From: Neoaquamicrobium microcysteis | GTDB lineage: Bacteria > Pseudomonadota > Alphaproteobacteria > Rhizobiales > Rhizobiaceae | Assembly: GCF_008180155.1 (NCBI RefSeq) | Contig: NZ_VSZS01000051.1 | Location: forward strand, 1 to 62,323 | Reading direction: 5' to 3' | DNA: 62,323 bases | In this document: in pieces, positions 25,068-34,103 of the stretch | Layout: every line of letters begins with the position of its first letter | Position numbering within the stretch: position 1 is the stretch's first letter | Notes under the pieces: generated by a model | Database searches by the model: none | Seen by the model: only the letters and a program-made list of their open reading frames with translations | What the model was told of the DNA's origin: nothing | Made by a program: the position numbers and the translations under genes

Positions 25068-26333
25068 TCAGCTGGTGAAGAAGCTCTGGGTCCCGTGAGC
25101 CTCGATCGCCTCGGCGAGACGGCCGAGCGCGTGGACATAGGCTGCGGTCCGCATGGTCACCTGCTTCTCCCGGCTGACGTTCCAGACTTCGCGGCCTTCC
25201 CGTTCCATGATGGTCTTCAGCCGATCGTGGATGTCCTCGAGGGGCCAGTAGAACCCCTGTCGGTTCTGGACCCATTCGAAGTAGGAGACGGTGACGCCTC
25301 CGGCGTTCGCCAGGATGTCTGGAAGGACCACGGTTCCCTGCCGCGCAAGGATTTCGTCCGCTTCCGGCGTTACCGGACCGTTCGCGAGTTCAAGCACGAG
25401 CTTCGCCTTTACCGAGGCGGCATTGCCGTCGTGAATCATGTTTTCAAGCGCTGCGGGAACAAGCAGGTCGCAGTCCACGGCAACGAGTTCATCCGGACCG
25501 ATCTTCTCGTGACCGCTCGTGCCGACGGTGCTGCTGACAGGCTTTCCGTTCGCCTTGGCGTCGAGCAGAAGGTCGACATGCAAGCCTGCACCCGAATAGA
25601 CCGCGCCTTCCGAATCCGAGACTGCGACGATCTTGTGGCCGTCCGCGGCGAGAAGGCGCCCGATGTTCTGCCCGGCATTGCCGAAGCCCTGGATCGCCAC
25701 ACGCATCGTCTGTACGAGCTCCAGGTCCGACGACAGATGGCGCACCAGATAGTAGCCGCCCCGAGCGGTCGCGTCGCCCCGCCCGAGAGATCCGCCAAGC
25801 GAGATCGGCTTCCCCGTGATCACGGCCGGCTCATGCTGGCCGACGATCTGGGCATACTCGTCGGCCATCCAGCCCATGATCATGGAGTTCGTGTAGACGT
25901 CCGGCGCGGGGATGTCCCGGTCCGGGCCGATGATGCGCGCGAACGCCTGGATGTAGGCGCGGGAAAGCCTTTCCAGCTCAGCCTTGGAGAGCGTACGCGG
26001 ATCCACCTGAACGGCTCCCTTGCCGCCGCCATAGGGCAGGTTCATCACCGCGCACTTGAATGTCATCCAGAAGGCCAGCGTCTCGACTTCCTCTGCGGTC
26101 GAAGCCGGGTGGAAGCGGATGCCGCCCTTGGTCGGTCCGCGCGTGTCGTCGTAGCGGCAGCGCCAGGCAAGGAAGGACTTCCGCGATCCGTCGTCCATGC
26201 GGATCATGAGCCTGACCTTCGTGGTCTCGCGGGCGAATTTCAGCTTCTCGATCACGTCGGGGTCGATGCTCAGGTGAGCGGCGGCTTCGTCGAGGCGGAT
26301 CAGGGCGTCGTCAAGCAGGGTATGTTCAGCCAT
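25068..26333 (-). CDS. gdhA: Glu/Leu/Phe/Val dehydrogenase family, glutamate dehydrogenase
   Basis: A 421-residue amino-acid dehydrogenase catalysing glutamate to 2-oxoglutarate and ammonium. Seen: KGGIRFHP and PYGGGKGAV (substrate Lys region), the catalytic Asp region GPDRDIPAPDVYTNSMIMGW, the nucleotide-binding GFGNAGQNIGRLLA and the C-terminal LPDILANAGGVTVSYFEWVQ. Length and motifs match NAD-linked GDHs of bacteria. AAGGAG is 5 nt from the second ATG (26333), preferred over 26336. It follows alr by 53 nt on the same strand, suggesting a dadA-alr-gdhA unit in which ammonium and 2-oxoglutarate balance connects to alanine breakdown. Confidence 0.95.
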   Translation of the reverse strand: MAEHTLLDDALIRLDEAAAHLSIDPDVIEKLKFARETTKVRLMIRMDDGSRKSFLAWRCRYDDTRGPTKGGIRFHPASTAEEVETLAFWMTFKCAVMNLPYGGGKGAVQVDPRTLSKAELERLSRAYIQAFARIIGPDRDIPAPDVYTNSMIMGWMADEYAQIVGQHEPAVITGKPISLGGSLGRGDATARGGYYLVRHLSSDLELVQTMRVAIQGFGNAGQNIGRLLAADGHKIVAVSDSEGAVYSGAGLHVDLLLDAKANGKPVSSTVGTSGHEKIGPDELVAVDCDLLVPAALENMIHDGNAASVKAKLVLELANGPVTPEADEILARQGTVVLPDILANAGGVTVSYFEWVQNRQGFYWPLEDIHDRLKTIMEREGREVWNVSREKQVTMRTAAYVHALGRLAEAIEAHGTQSFFTS

Positions 26334-26389
26334 CATGGCTCCTTCGTTGGTGGGTGCTGGGTTCTGCGTGTTGAAGAGTTGGGGCGCGA

Positions 26390-27505
26390 TCAGGCTGCGA
26401 GCGCTGCGTGACGGCGGTAGTCCCGGCTGAAGCGGCGGCCGAGCCGTGTCATGATCTCGTAGCCGATAGTGCCCGAGGCGCGGGCAATGTCGTCCACCGT
26501 CTGCCGCTCGCAGATGACATCGACAAACTCGCCTTCGCCTGGAGGATCGGCGCAGTCGGTCGTGTCGACGACTATGCTGTCCATCGACACTCGGCCTGCG
26601 AACGGCAGTTCCTGCTTCTTGTAGAACGCCGAAAGGCTGGCGCCTCGCGGCCAGCCGTCGGCATAGCCGATCGACAGCGTCGCGAGCCGGGATCGCCGCT
26701 GGACCGCAAGCGCATGGCCGTAGCCGACACGGGTATCGACGGGCACCTCGCGCAGCTGCAGCACACGCGCGGATACCGTCACCGCCTGCCGCACGGCGCT
26801 CAGCTGTCCGGCGACGGGATTGATCCCGTAGAGCGCGGCTCCTGGCCGGACCAGGTCGAAGTGGTATTCCTTGCCGAGCAGGATGCCCGCCGAGTTGGCG
26901 AGCGAGGAAGCGGCATGCTTCGGAAGCACCGTGCGCAGCTTGCTGAATTCCCGCAGTTGCGCGCGGTTGGCCGGATGGTGAGCCGCGTCGGCACAGGCCA
27001 GATGGCTCATGACCAGTTCGACCGACAGACCGCCCATCAGCGCCGGATCAGTCGCCTGCATGGCCACGTCGCCGGGCGACAGGCCGAGGCGCGACATGCC
27101 CGAGTCGATCTGGAGCGCGACAGGCATGCTGCGCCCCTTCTCGCTCGCATGCCTGCGCCAGCTGTCCGCTTCGCCCCTGGTGTTCACGACAGGCATAAGG
27201 ACCGAATTGAGGAATTCGCCCTCGGTGCCGGGCGGCGTGCCGTTCAGGATGAAGACGCGCGAGCTGAACCCGATGGCCTTCCGCAGTTCGAGACCCTCTT
27301 CGAGATGGGCGACGAAGAAGGTCCGGCATCCCGCCGCCTGGAGCGCGAAGCCGACTTCCGCCGCGCCAAGTCCGTAGGCATCCGCCTTCACAACGGCTGC
27401 GCACTCCGCCTTGCCCGCCAGCTTGGACAGCATGCGCCAGTTGGAGACGACCGCGTCGAGGTCCACCGTCATGATCGCTTCTGCGCGCTGCATTGCGGCG
27501 CTCAT
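26390..27505 (-). CDS. alr: Alanine racemase (catabolic, DadX-like)
   Basis: A 371-residue PLP enzyme interconverting L- and D-alanine. PLP lysine in [17 protein letters not shown], conserved RLG in [21 protein letters not shown], and the second catalytic tyrosine in [10 protein letters not shown] with SMDSIVV nearby. The start at 27505 overlaps the dadA stop by ATGA, the standard order for dadA-dadX catabolic operons. The racemase supplies D-alanine for DadA. Normal length. Confidence 0.95.
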   Translation of the reverse strand: MSAAMQRAEAIMTVDLDAVVSNWRMLSKLAGKAECAAVVKADAYGLGAAEVGFALQAAGCRTFFVAHLEEGLELRKAIGFSSRVFILNGTPPGTEGEFLNSVLMPVVNTRGEADSWRRHASEKGRSMPVALQIDSGMSRLGLSPGDVAMQATDPALMGGLSVELVMSHLACADAAHHPANRAQLREFSKLRTVLPKHAASSLANSAGILLGKEYHFDLVRPGAALYGINPVAGQLSAVRQAVTVSARVLQLREVPVDTRVGYGHALAVQRRSRLATLSIGYADGWPRGASLSAFYKKQELPFAGRVSMDSIVVDTTDCADPPGEGEFVDVICERQTVDDIARASGTIGYEIMTRLGRRFSRDYRRHAALAA

Positions 27506-28755
27506 GATCGGTACCGTCCCGGCCCGAGATCGGTCACGTCGATCTCGGGAGCCTTTCCGGACATGATGTCTGCCAGGACCCGGCCGGAGCCGCAGGCCAT
27601 CGTCCAACCGAGCGTGCCGTGCCCGGTGTTGACGAAGAGGCCTGGTACGGAGGTTGCTCCGACGATCGGGGGGCCGTCCGGGGTCATCGGCCGGAGGCCG
27701 CACCAGAAGGAAGCCTCTCTGGCGCGTCCGGCTCCCGGGAACAGGTCCGTGACCGAATGCTCGAGCGGCGCGCGTCGCGAGCGCGGCAGGGAGAGGTCGA
27801 AGCCCGAGATCTCCGCCGTGCCGCCTACCCGGATCCGGTCGCCAAGCCGCGTGATGGCGATCTTGTATGTCTCATCCATCACGGTGGACACGGGCGCGGC
27901 AGTCTCGTCCGTCATCGGCATCGTCAGTGAATAGCCCTTCACGGGATAGACCGGGACGTGAACCCCGAGAGGTCGCAGCAGGCGCGGCGAGTAGCTTCCG
28001 GCAGCGACGACGACAGCGTCGGCGGGCAGAAGCGCATCAGCCGTGCGAACGGCCGAGACCCTGCCGCCTTCCAGCACGACGGCGTCGACCGACACGCCGT
28101 AGCGGAAGTCGACTGCGCCTGATGCGAGCGCCGCGAGCTTCTCGGTGAATATGCGGCAGTCGCCAGTCTCGTCGCCGGGGAGCCTCAAGCCCCCGACAAT
28201 CTTTTCGCTCACGCGCGCCAAGGCAGGTTCGGCAGCGACGCACCCCGAGGGCGCAAGGACCGCGAATTCGACGCCGAACTGCTTCAGGACCTCGATATCG
28301 CCGACGACCCCGTCGAGCTGCTTCTGCGTCCGGAACAGCTGCAGGGTGCCTTGGGTCCGCTCGTCATAGTCGATGCGGGTGGTCGCTCGCAGGTCGCGCA
28401 GGCAGTCGCGGCTATACTCGGCGATCGGAACCATGCGCGCCTTGTTCACCGCATAGCGTGGCGACGTGCAGTTCGAGAGCATCTTCAGGAGCCACGACCA
28501 CATAGCAGGATCGATCCGGGCACGGACGGCGAGCGGCCCGTGCTTCATCAGGAGCCATTTGATCGCCTTCAGCGGCACGCCGGGTCCTGCCCATGGCGAG
28601 GCGTAGCCCGGGGACACTTCTCCCGCGTTGGCGTATGAGGTTTCGAGAGCGGGGCCCGCCTGGCGGTCGAGCACGGTGACCTCGTGCCCCGCCCGCGCGA
28701 GATACCAGGCAGAGGTCACGCCGATGACCCCGCTTCCTACGACGATGATTCTCAT
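27502..28755 (-). CDS. dadA: D-amino acid dehydrogenase small subunit (DadA)
   Basis: A 417-residue FAD flavoprotein oxidising D-alanine (and other D-amino acids) to 2-oxo acids, passing electrons to the quinone pool. Rossmann motif at the start, [19 protein letters not shown], then [20 protein letters not shown], and C-terminal [15 protein letters not shown] and [17 protein letters not shown], all DadA hallmarks. The start at 28755 follows GGGGAAG. First gene of a likely dadA-alr-gdhA operon. In related bacteria it is controlled by an Lrp-type activator; none is adjacent here. Confidence 0.95.
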   Translation of the reverse strand: MRIIVVGSGVIGVTSAWYLARAGHEVTVLDRQAGPALETSYANAGEVSPGYASPWAGPGVPLKAIKWLLMKHGPLAVRARIDPAMWSWLLKMLSNCTSPRYAVNKARMVPIAEYSRDCLRDLRATTRIDYDERTQGTLQLFRTQKQLDGVVGDIEVLKQFGVEFAVLAPSGCVAAEPALARVSEKIVGGLRLPGDETGDCRIFTEKLAALASGAVDFRYGVSVDAVVLEGGRVSAVRTADALLPADAVVVAAGSYSPRLLRPLGVHVPVYPVKGYSLTMPMTDETAAPVSTVMDETYKIAITRLGDRIRVGGTAEISGFDLSLPRSRRAPLEHSVTDLFPGAGRAREASFWCGLRPMTPDGPPIVGATSVPGLFVNTGHGTLGWTMACGSGRVLADIMSGKAPEIDVTDLGPGRYRS

Positions 28756-29156
28756 TGCAGTCTTCCCCAGACGAGGAAGATGAATGCCGCGCGGCAGCGG
28801 CGATGCATTTCGACTCTCATGATGCGTCTCCACCGGGCCAGCGGTGGCGGACCCGGAAATCAAAACCGAATTTCAGGCTTGGTTGGATTTCCGGCCCCCG
28901 GTCGACGGCCTTGCGGCCGCGCCAGGGCTAAATGCACGCGATGAGGCTACCCGCATGGTTCATGAACCGAATGCGGGTCCTCGAGTTCTTCCGGTCGGTC
29001 TGCGGCTTACGGCGCAATCGGTTGCTCGCGGCTGGGTTGGCGCGGTCAACATAGCACCGTGGCCGAATTGTTCAACTTCAACGGAGGTCATCAGTCGGCA
29101 CATCCGGCGGCCTCAATGCCGCCCCAAAGATTGCGTCAACTGGACCGAATTGACGC
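28756..29156. other. Divergent intergenic region (dadA promoter and riboswitch-transcript promoter)
   Basis: No coding frame is supported. It must contain the minus-strand dadA promoter and the plus-strand promoter of the glycine-riboswitch transcript. I could not define -10 boxes with confidence. Confidence 0.4.
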
Positions 29157-29334
29157 GCGGGAGAGAGCCGGGGGACCGGCCGCCGAAGGAGCAACCGCCC
29201 CGGAAACTCTCAGGCACCCGGACCGCCCGTCGATCAAAGACTCTGGAAAGCGGAGCGGCAGCTCCCGCCGAAGGTGAAAGCCGGGCCCGTGCGAGACGGT
29301 CCCTGCCAAGCTCTCAGGCCAATGACAGAGGGGG
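29157..29334 (+). ncRNA. Tandem glycine riboswitch
   Basis: Two glycine aptamers in series. The first (about 29157-29236) has GGGAGAGAGCC, the core GCCGAAGGAGCAACC, then AAACTCTCAGGCA and GGACCG. The second (about 29238-29334) has GACTCTGGAAAGCGG, the core CGCCGAAGGTGAAAGCC, then AAGCTCTCAGGCCAATGACA and a GAGGGGG end. These are the conserved blocks of the Rfam glycine riboswitch. Unlike the usual gcvT position, it reads toward a five-codon ORF, an L,D-transpeptidase and a UPF0126/TRIC gene on the plus strand. It likely raises their expression when glycine is high. Confidence 0.92.
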
Positions 29335-29335
29335 C

Positions 29336-29392
29336 ATGCATGCGAACAGGCATGCATCGCGCCGGAGGTCTGTCATGAATCCTAGCCCTTGA
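29336..29392 (+). promoter_or_regulatory. Expression platform: hairpin plus 5-codon leader ORF
   Basis: ATGCATGC (29336-29343) pairs perfectly with GCATGCAT (29350-29357), an 8-bp hairpin right after the second aptamer. Then a perfect ribosome site GGAGG, 6 nt, and ATG at 29375 opening ATGAATCCTAGCCCTTGA (MNPSP, stop). The tiny ORF could be a leader peptide, a decayed first gene, or a Shine-Dalgarno target of the riboswitch. No T tract follows the hairpin, so translational control is likelier than termination. Confidence 0.55.
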
Positions 29393-29520
29393 TACGCGCC
29401 ACAGGTTCCCCGCGCCGTGATGGCGTGCGGTGATCCTGCTCGACATTTCACCTTCGCTCTTCCGGTCGCACGTCCGCTTCGTTGAAGCTGGCGGCGCGCC
29501 GCTTTTCAGAATGCAACGAT

Positions 29521-30252
29521 ATGACTGATTTCCCACCTTCTGCCCTGAGCCGTCGCGCACTGCTCGGCGGCGGCGCCGCGTTCCTTGCCCTCGCCGCCGC
29601 GGGCTGTTCCACAACAGCTCCGGCGCCTTCGCTGGCTGCGGCCCCACCCCCTGTCGCGCCACCTCCCGCTCCAGAAGCCTCATTCGACACGGATGTGCTG
29701 TCCATGTATCGGGCGATGCCGGAGGAGACGTTCCCGGTGCCGGCCGCCGACCTGAAGCGTCTCGACCCGAAATATGTCCGTCGCGTCGTCGACTACGTCA
29801 CAGCCGAAAAGCCCGGCACGGTGATCGTCGATACGGACGCACGCTACCTCTACCACGTCCTGCCAGGTGGCCTGGCCACCCGATACGGTGTCGGCATCGG
29901 CCGCGCGGGATTCGAATGGTCGGGTCGCGCTCACATCGCCTACAAGCGTGAATGGCCTGTGTGGACGCCTCCTTCCGACATGATCAAGCGCCAGCCCTCG
30001 CTTGAGAAGTGGCGTCACGGCCAGCCGCCCGGCATCGACAATCCGCTTGGGGCACGCGCGCTCTACATCCACCAGGGAAACCGGGATACGCTCTACCGCA
30101 TCCACGGCACCGCTGAGGCATGGACGATCGGCAAGGCGATCTCGTCGGGCTGCGTTCGCCTGCTGCATCAGGATGTCATCCATCTGCACGATCACGTGCG
30201 ACCCGGGTCGGCCATCATCGTCATGGGGTCAGCCGGCACTGCGAACGTTTGA
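29521..30252 (+). CDS. L,D-transpeptidase (YkuD), TAT/lipoprotein-type
   Basis: A 243-residue peptidoglycan L,D-transpeptidase making 3-3 crosslinks or attaching proteins, or exchanging terminal D-Ala for other D-amino acids or glycine. Signal: SRRALLGGGAAFLALAAAGC, a twin-arginine-like, lipobox-ended segment (LAAAGC, Cys29), then a Pro/Ala-rich linker (to about 52). YkuD domain at about 98-240 with the catalytic HGTAEAWTIGKAISSGCVRL (His195, Cys211). The next gene begins 8 nt on, so the two are co-transcribed, both behind the glycine riboswitch. Confidence 0.93.
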   Translation: MTDFPPSALSRRALLGGGAAFLALAAAGCSTTAPAPSLAAAPPPVAPPPAPEASFDTDVLSMYRAMPEETFPVPAADLKRLDPKYVRRVVDYVTAEKPGTVIVDTDARYLYHVLPGGLATRYGVGIGRAGFEWSGRAHIAYKREWPVWTPPSDMIKRQPSLEKWRHGQPPGIDNPLGARALYIHQGNRDTLYRIHGTAEAWTIGKAISSGCVRLLHQDVIHLHDHVRPGSAIIVMGSAGTANV

Positions 30253-30260
30253 GGACTGTC

Positions 30261-30908
30261 ATGATCGACCAGGCAATGACTTTCCTCGACTGGTTCGGGG
30301 TGGTTGTCTTCGCGACCACTGGCTCGCTGGCCGCTGCTCGCAAGCGGATGGACCTGTTCGGCTTCATCCTCCTTGGCACGGCCACGGGCATCGGGGGTGG
30401 AACGATCAGGGACACAGTCCTCGGCGCCACGCCCGTGTTCTGGATCACCAGCCCGGAATACCTGCTGGCCTGTGTGGCCGTGTCGTCCGCCGTGTTCTTC
30501 CTGGCGCATATCCCGCAGTCACGTGAGGCCCTCTTGCTGCGCGTCGATGCACTTGGCCTGGCGCTCTTCGCAGTTCTTGGAGCCGATAGGACCCTGGCCA
30601 TGGCCGGAGGACCGGTGGCCGCGGTGGCGATGGGCATCGTGACAGCCACGTTCGGCGGAGTGGTCAGGGACGTCCTCAGCGGCGAGAGTCCTGGAATCCT
30701 CAGCCGTGAGGTCTATGCCTCCGCGGCGCTCGCAGGCGCCTCCATGTTCGTACTGCTTCACGAGGGTGGCGCCGGACGGGAGATCGCGGTGATCGTCGGG
30801 TTCTCGGCGGCGGCTGCTATCCGCTTCGGTGCATTGCACTGGGGGTGGTCGCTTCCCCGCTACGGCGCTCGCGGCGCCGATCGCGCCAACGAGGTTGTCT
30901 CCAGCTAA
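30261..30908 (+). CDS. UPF0126/TRIC-family membrane protein, putative glycine transporter
   Basis: A 215-residue, about seven-helix protein of the UPF0126/YadS family (Pfam name glycine transporter), with internal repeats: DWFGVVVFATTGSLAAARKR and GTATGIGGGTIRDTVLG in the first half, LGLALFAVLGADRTLA and TATFGGVVRDVLSGESPGIL in the second; GGG-TIRD and GG-VVRD are the paired signatures. Members have been described as trimeric cation channels, and several bacterial ones lie behind glycine riboswitches. Here too, so glycine transport or response is a good inference. Start: GAGGAC upstream. Confidence 0.9.
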   Translation: MIDQAMTFLDWFGVVVFATTGSLAAARKRMDLFGFILLGTATGIGGGTIRDTVLGATPVFWITSPEYLLACVAVSSAVFFLAHIPQSREALLLRVDALGLALFAVLGADRTLAMAGGPVAAVAMGIVTATFGGVVRDVLSGESPGILSREVYASAALAGASMFVLLHEGGAGREIAVIVGFSAAAAIRFGALHWGWSLPRYGARGADRANEVVSS

Positions 30909-30942
30909 AATGGCATTCTGGACCCGGGTGGCCAAAAGGCTT

Positions 30943-30967
30943 GCCCTTGCTCCGACGGAGCAAGGGC
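30943..30967. terminator. Stem-loop terminator after the transporter gene
   Basis: GCCCTTGCTCC (30943-30953) and GGAGCAAGGGC (30957-30967) pair perfectly around a GAC loop. There is no clear T run on the plus strand; the minus strand has CCTTTTGG. It probably ends the riboswitch operon. Confidence 0.5.
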
Positions 30968-31009
30968 GCAACTATCGCGGCTTCGATGGACCTTCGAGGA
31001 GAAAGTTAG

Positions 31010-31309
31010 ATGATTTCAGGTTCGCAATGCCGAGCCGCCCCCGCCCTGGTGGAAGTCACCCGGGCCAAGCTCAGCCTTCGTTCGGGAGTGTTTGAAGACG
31101 CAATCCGTGACTTCGAGCGCAAGGTCGACAACCCGAACGACCGCGGTATCGAGGCCCTGCAGGCCGCTCTTGAGGAGCTTGGAGCCGTGTTCATCCCCGA
31201 AAATGGCGGCGGCATCGGCGTACGGCTGAAGTTCACCGCGGCGGAAGCCCGCCAGATTGAACGACTTGAAGGAGAAGGCGGCATTGTTGCAAATGATCGA
31301 GTGCCATGA
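31010..31309 (+). CDS. Short Xre-like regulator
   Basis: A 99-residue protein of a common rhizobial/sphingomonad group: MISGSQCRAAPALVEVTRAK opens a degenerate HTH (residues 1-42, LSLRSGVFEDAIRDFERKVD), then IEALQAALEELGAVFIPENG and GGIGVRLKF, the conserved C-terminal block. The second half lacks a known ligand domain. AGGAG lies 8 nt upstream. Targets are unknown; the gene stands alone. Confidence 0.75.
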   Translation: MISGSQCRAAPALVEVTRAKLSLRSGVFEDAIRDFERKVDNPNDRGIEALQAALEELGAVFIPENGGGIGVRLKFTAAEARQIERLEGEGGIVANDRVP

Positions 31310-31475
31310 GCCGGCAGGACTCCCAGCTGCATTGTCGAAGCAGCGTCACGGCCCGGCCATCAACCGCGCCGCGCGACGCTCTGGATATCACGCTCCGAGT
31401 CGCGACAAGCGACACCCTGCGCCCCGCTAGTCCGACATTTCGTCCGTGACGGCGAGCCCCGTGTGAGACGCAACA

Positions 31476-32423
31476 TCAAAGGCCTAGATACGAGAGATCA
31501 GGCCCCTTCGGCACGATACCGTTCGGATTCAGCGACTTGATCGAGTAGTAGCCCTTTTTGATGTGATCGATATTCACGGTGTCGCGAATGCCCGGGATGT
31601 CCAAAACTCTCTTCAGGTACGTCGTCAGGTTTGGATAATCGGCCAGCTGACGCATGTTGCATTTGAACAGGCCGTAATAGGCGGCATCGAAGCGTACGAG
31701 CGTCACGAACAGGCGGATGTCGGCTTCCGTGAAAGCGGCGCCCAGCAGGAATGGTCCATTCGCAAGGCGAGCCTCGAGCTCGTCGAGCATCTCGAACACG
31801 CCCACATAGGCCTCGTCGAATGCGATCTGCGTCGTCGCGAATCCTGCTCGATAAACGCCGTTGTTCAGCGACGGATAGATGCGCTCGCTGAGGGCGTCGA
31901 TCTCCGAACGGAGGGCTTCCGGATAAAGGTCGACTGACGTGTCCGCCAGCATGCCGAAGCCCGAGTTGAACATCCGCACGATGTCGGCGGATTCGTTGTT
32001 CACGATCGTCCTCCGCTTCCTGTCCCACAGAACAGGCACCGTGGCGCGGCCCGTGAAGTCTCCGTCGGCGCGGCTGTAGAGCTCGTGCATGTAGGTGGCG
32101 CCGTTGAGGTCGTCCCGGTTCGAGCCGGGATAGTCGCCGAACCGCCAGCCCTGGTTGGTCAGGGCCGGCTCCACCGCCGACACCGAGACGAGCTTCTTCA
32201 GCTTGCGTGCTGCCAGGGTTCGCGATGCCCAGGGACAGATGTAGGCGACATAGAGATGGTAGCGGTCGGGCTCGGCCTCGAATCCGCCTTCTCCGGTTGG
32301 CCCAGCGCTGCCGTCAGGCGTGATCCAGTTGCGGAAACTGGAGACCTGGCGGACGAAACCGCCTTTCTCGTCCTTCGCCTGCACCGGCTGCCAGTCCTCG
32401 GTCCATTTTCCATTCACGAGCAT
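31476..32423 (-). CDS. yqjG: Xi-class glutathione S-transferase, glutathionyl-hydroquinone reductase (YqjG-like)
   Basis: A 315-residue enzyme that reduces glutathionyl-hydroquinones to free hydroquinones. The thioredoxin-like domain has the active-site Cys63 in LYVAYICPWASRTLAARKLK, a Xi-class signature distinct from Ser/Tyr GSTs; PVLWDRKRRTIVNNESADIV is the cis-Pro and glutathione-binding region; the C-terminal helical domain (about 170-310) contains DIRLFVTLVRFDAAYYGLFK. GAGGAG lies 7 nt before 32423. Last gene of the quinone cluster, 11 nt after the VOC stop region. Confidence 0.95.
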   Translation of the reverse strand: MLVNGKWTEDWQPVQAKDEKGGFVRQVSSFRNWITPDGSAGPTGEGGFEAEPDRYHLYVAYICPWASRTLAARKLKKLVSVSAVEPALTNQGWRFGDYPGSNRDDLNGATYMHELYSRADGDFTGRATVPVLWDRKRRTIVNNESADIVRMFNSGFGMLADTSVDLYPEALRSEIDALSERIYPSLNNGVYRAGFATTQIAFDEAYVGVFEMLDELEARLANGPFLLGAAFTEADIRLFVTLVRFDAAYYGLFKCNMRQLADYPNLTTYLKRVLDIPGIRDTVNIDHIKKGYYSIKSLNPNGIVPKGPDLSYLGL

Positions 32424-32434
32424 ACTCGGTCTCC

Positions 32435-33301
32435 TCAGGTTCTCAGCAGCAGGGACGTGCCCCATGGGTCACGCAGCCTTGTGGTGCCTTCCGCGTCCGT
32501 CTCGATCGGCAATCCCACGGCTTGGGCCCGCGAGATGACAGACTGGATATCCGCGGCGTCGCGGACGATGATCTCGACGGTATCGAGTCCTGCCGCGCCG
32601 TCGAGTCGCCGGGAGGTGCCGCGGCTGCTCTAGACGTTGCCTGCGAGCTGATGGTGGTAGCCGCCGCAGCCGTAGAAACGCGCGCCGGGATAATCGACGG
32701 TCACGTCGATGCCCAGGATGTCGCGGTAGAAGCGGTCGGCCTCGCCTGTGTCGCCCACGCGCAGATGGACGTGGCCGATGTTGCCGTTTTCGGGGAAGCC
32801 GCTCCAGACGGCCCCCTCGTCGCCGGCAAGAAGATTCTGCACGTCGAGGGGATCGGTGGTCATCTGGATGTTGCCGTTGGCGTCAAGCCAGTCCGGCACG
32901 GGTCGATCGACATAGACTTCAATGCCGTTGCCTTCCGGGTCGCCCAGATAGATCGCCTCGCTGACGATGTGATCCGAGGCGCCCTGAAGCGGGGTCCGGG
33001 CATCGGCGACATGCCGAAGCCACCTTGCGAGATCGGCGCGCGGCGGGAGCAGGAACGCAGTGTGGAACAGCCCGGCCTGATACCTGCCAGAAGGCGCCGC
33101 GCTCGGATCTCCTTCGAGCACCAGCAACGGAGTGCTGTCGGTCCCGAGAACGGCCCGACGCTCTTCCTTGTCAAGCACGGCGAGACCAAGCGTGTCCCGG
33201 TAGAAGTCCAAAACCTTGTCGAGGTCGCGCACCTTGAGCGTGACCCCGCCGATCCTCATGGGAGCGGCGCTCATGTCGAAATAGTACGTCGCGTCTGTCA
33301 T
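32435..33301 (-). pseudogene. VOC-family ring-cleavage dioxygenase (MhqO/CatE-like) with in-frame amber stop
   Basis: Glyoxalase/extradiol fold for catechol or hydroquinone cleavage. Domain one at 15-125 (MRIGGVTLKVRDLDKVLDFY, GLFHTAFLLP metal His), domain two from about 170 (GHVHLRVGDTGEADRFYRDI) with GGYHHQLAGNV before a TAG at 32630-32632. After the stop, the same frame continues naturally (SSRG, LDTVEIIVRDAADIQSVISR, TRLRDPWGTSLLLRT) to TGA at 32435. Family members usually have Trp where the TAG stands, so one G-to-A change explains it. Residues lost are about 65, including a likely metal-ligand Glu region. Start: AAGGG before 33301. Confidence 0.85.
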
Positions 33302-33358
33302 TGCCCTTCTCCCGGAAAGTGGGCGACCGCGCATCTTTTGCGCGGTCGTCGCTATCGT

Positions 33359-33988
33359 TCAGGAAATGCCCTGCCAGGCAGGTGCGATGTCGGTTCCGTG
33401 GCCCAGACCGTACCCAAGCGCGATGTTCAACGCGGCAACGGGCTCCAGCAAGCGGGCGCTGGCAAGGCCTCCGGTCTCGACGGCCCTGAAGCCTGCACTC
33501 TTCGCCAGGGCCGCGACCTGCCTGCGCGCGTCCTCGTCATCGCCTGCGACGAACACGGTCGCCGCCTTGCCCGCAGCTTTGCCGCCATTGGCCAGCACGG
33601 AGGCGAACACGGTGTTGAAAGCCTTCACGACCTTCGCACGAGGAGCCGCATTCTGGATCTCTTCGGCCGCGCTGGTGGAGTGGCCGATGGCGAGCCCTGA
33701 GAAATCCGCCTTCATGGGGTTAGTGACATCGACGACGATCCGGCCATCGAAGCCTCCTGCACTGACGATCTCAACCGCCGCATCATATGGCACTGCGAGG
33801 AACGTCACGTCGCTCGAGTTTCCGGCTGCATCGAAAGCGCCGCCCTTTGCCTCGTGGCCGATTTCATTTGCGACGGCCTGCGCCTTCGCCTTGTCTCGAC
33901 CGACAACGGTCACCTGATGTCCGGCCTCGGCGAATACGCCAGCGAACCCCTTGGCCATGTTGCCCGTTCCGATGATCGAGATGTCCAT
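33359..33988 (-). CDS. NADP-dependent reductase (F420-dependent NADP reductase-like)
   Basis: A 209-residue Rossmann protein: MDISIIGTGNMAKGFAGVFA holds the dinucleotide loop GTGNMA, followed by VTVVGRDKAKAQ (a basic residue favouring NADP), DVTFLAVPYDAAVEIV and VVDVTNPMKADFSG. Matches the F420_oxidored family; many members are NADPH-dependent reductases without F420. It lies between LysR and the dioxygenase on the same strand, so it probably works on quinone or aldehyde intermediates. Confidence 0.85.
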   Translation of the reverse strand: MDISIIGTGNMAKGFAGVFAEAGHQVTVVGRDKAKAQAVANEIGHEAKGGAFDAAGNSSDVTFLAVPYDAAVEIVSAGGFDGRIVVDVTNPMKADFSGLAIGHSTSAAEEIQNAAPRAKVVKAFNTVFASVLANGGKAAGKAATVFVAGDDEDARRQVAALAKSAGFRAVETGGLASARLLEPVAALNIALGYGLGHGTDIAPAWQGIS

Positions 33989-34103
33989 CTTGCTACTCCT
34001 TGGTTAGCGACGCTGCATCGCGTCCTCTCCAGGAAAATGGCCCCGCGAGCCGAAGAAGATAATCCCCGCAATCAGGAAGGGATTGCGTCCATTTCGGCAG
34101 CAA

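Noticed and set aside
24729-26411. 560-codon plus-strand frame
   Set aside because: Antisense to gdhA, which has a complete set of dehydrogenase motifs.
26408-27934. 508-codon plus-strand frame
   Set aside because: Antisense to alr and dadA.
30904-31110. Plus-strand frames across the transporter stop and the Xre-like start
   Set aside because: They overlap a terminator-like stem and are weaker than the 99-aa ORF with AGGAG.
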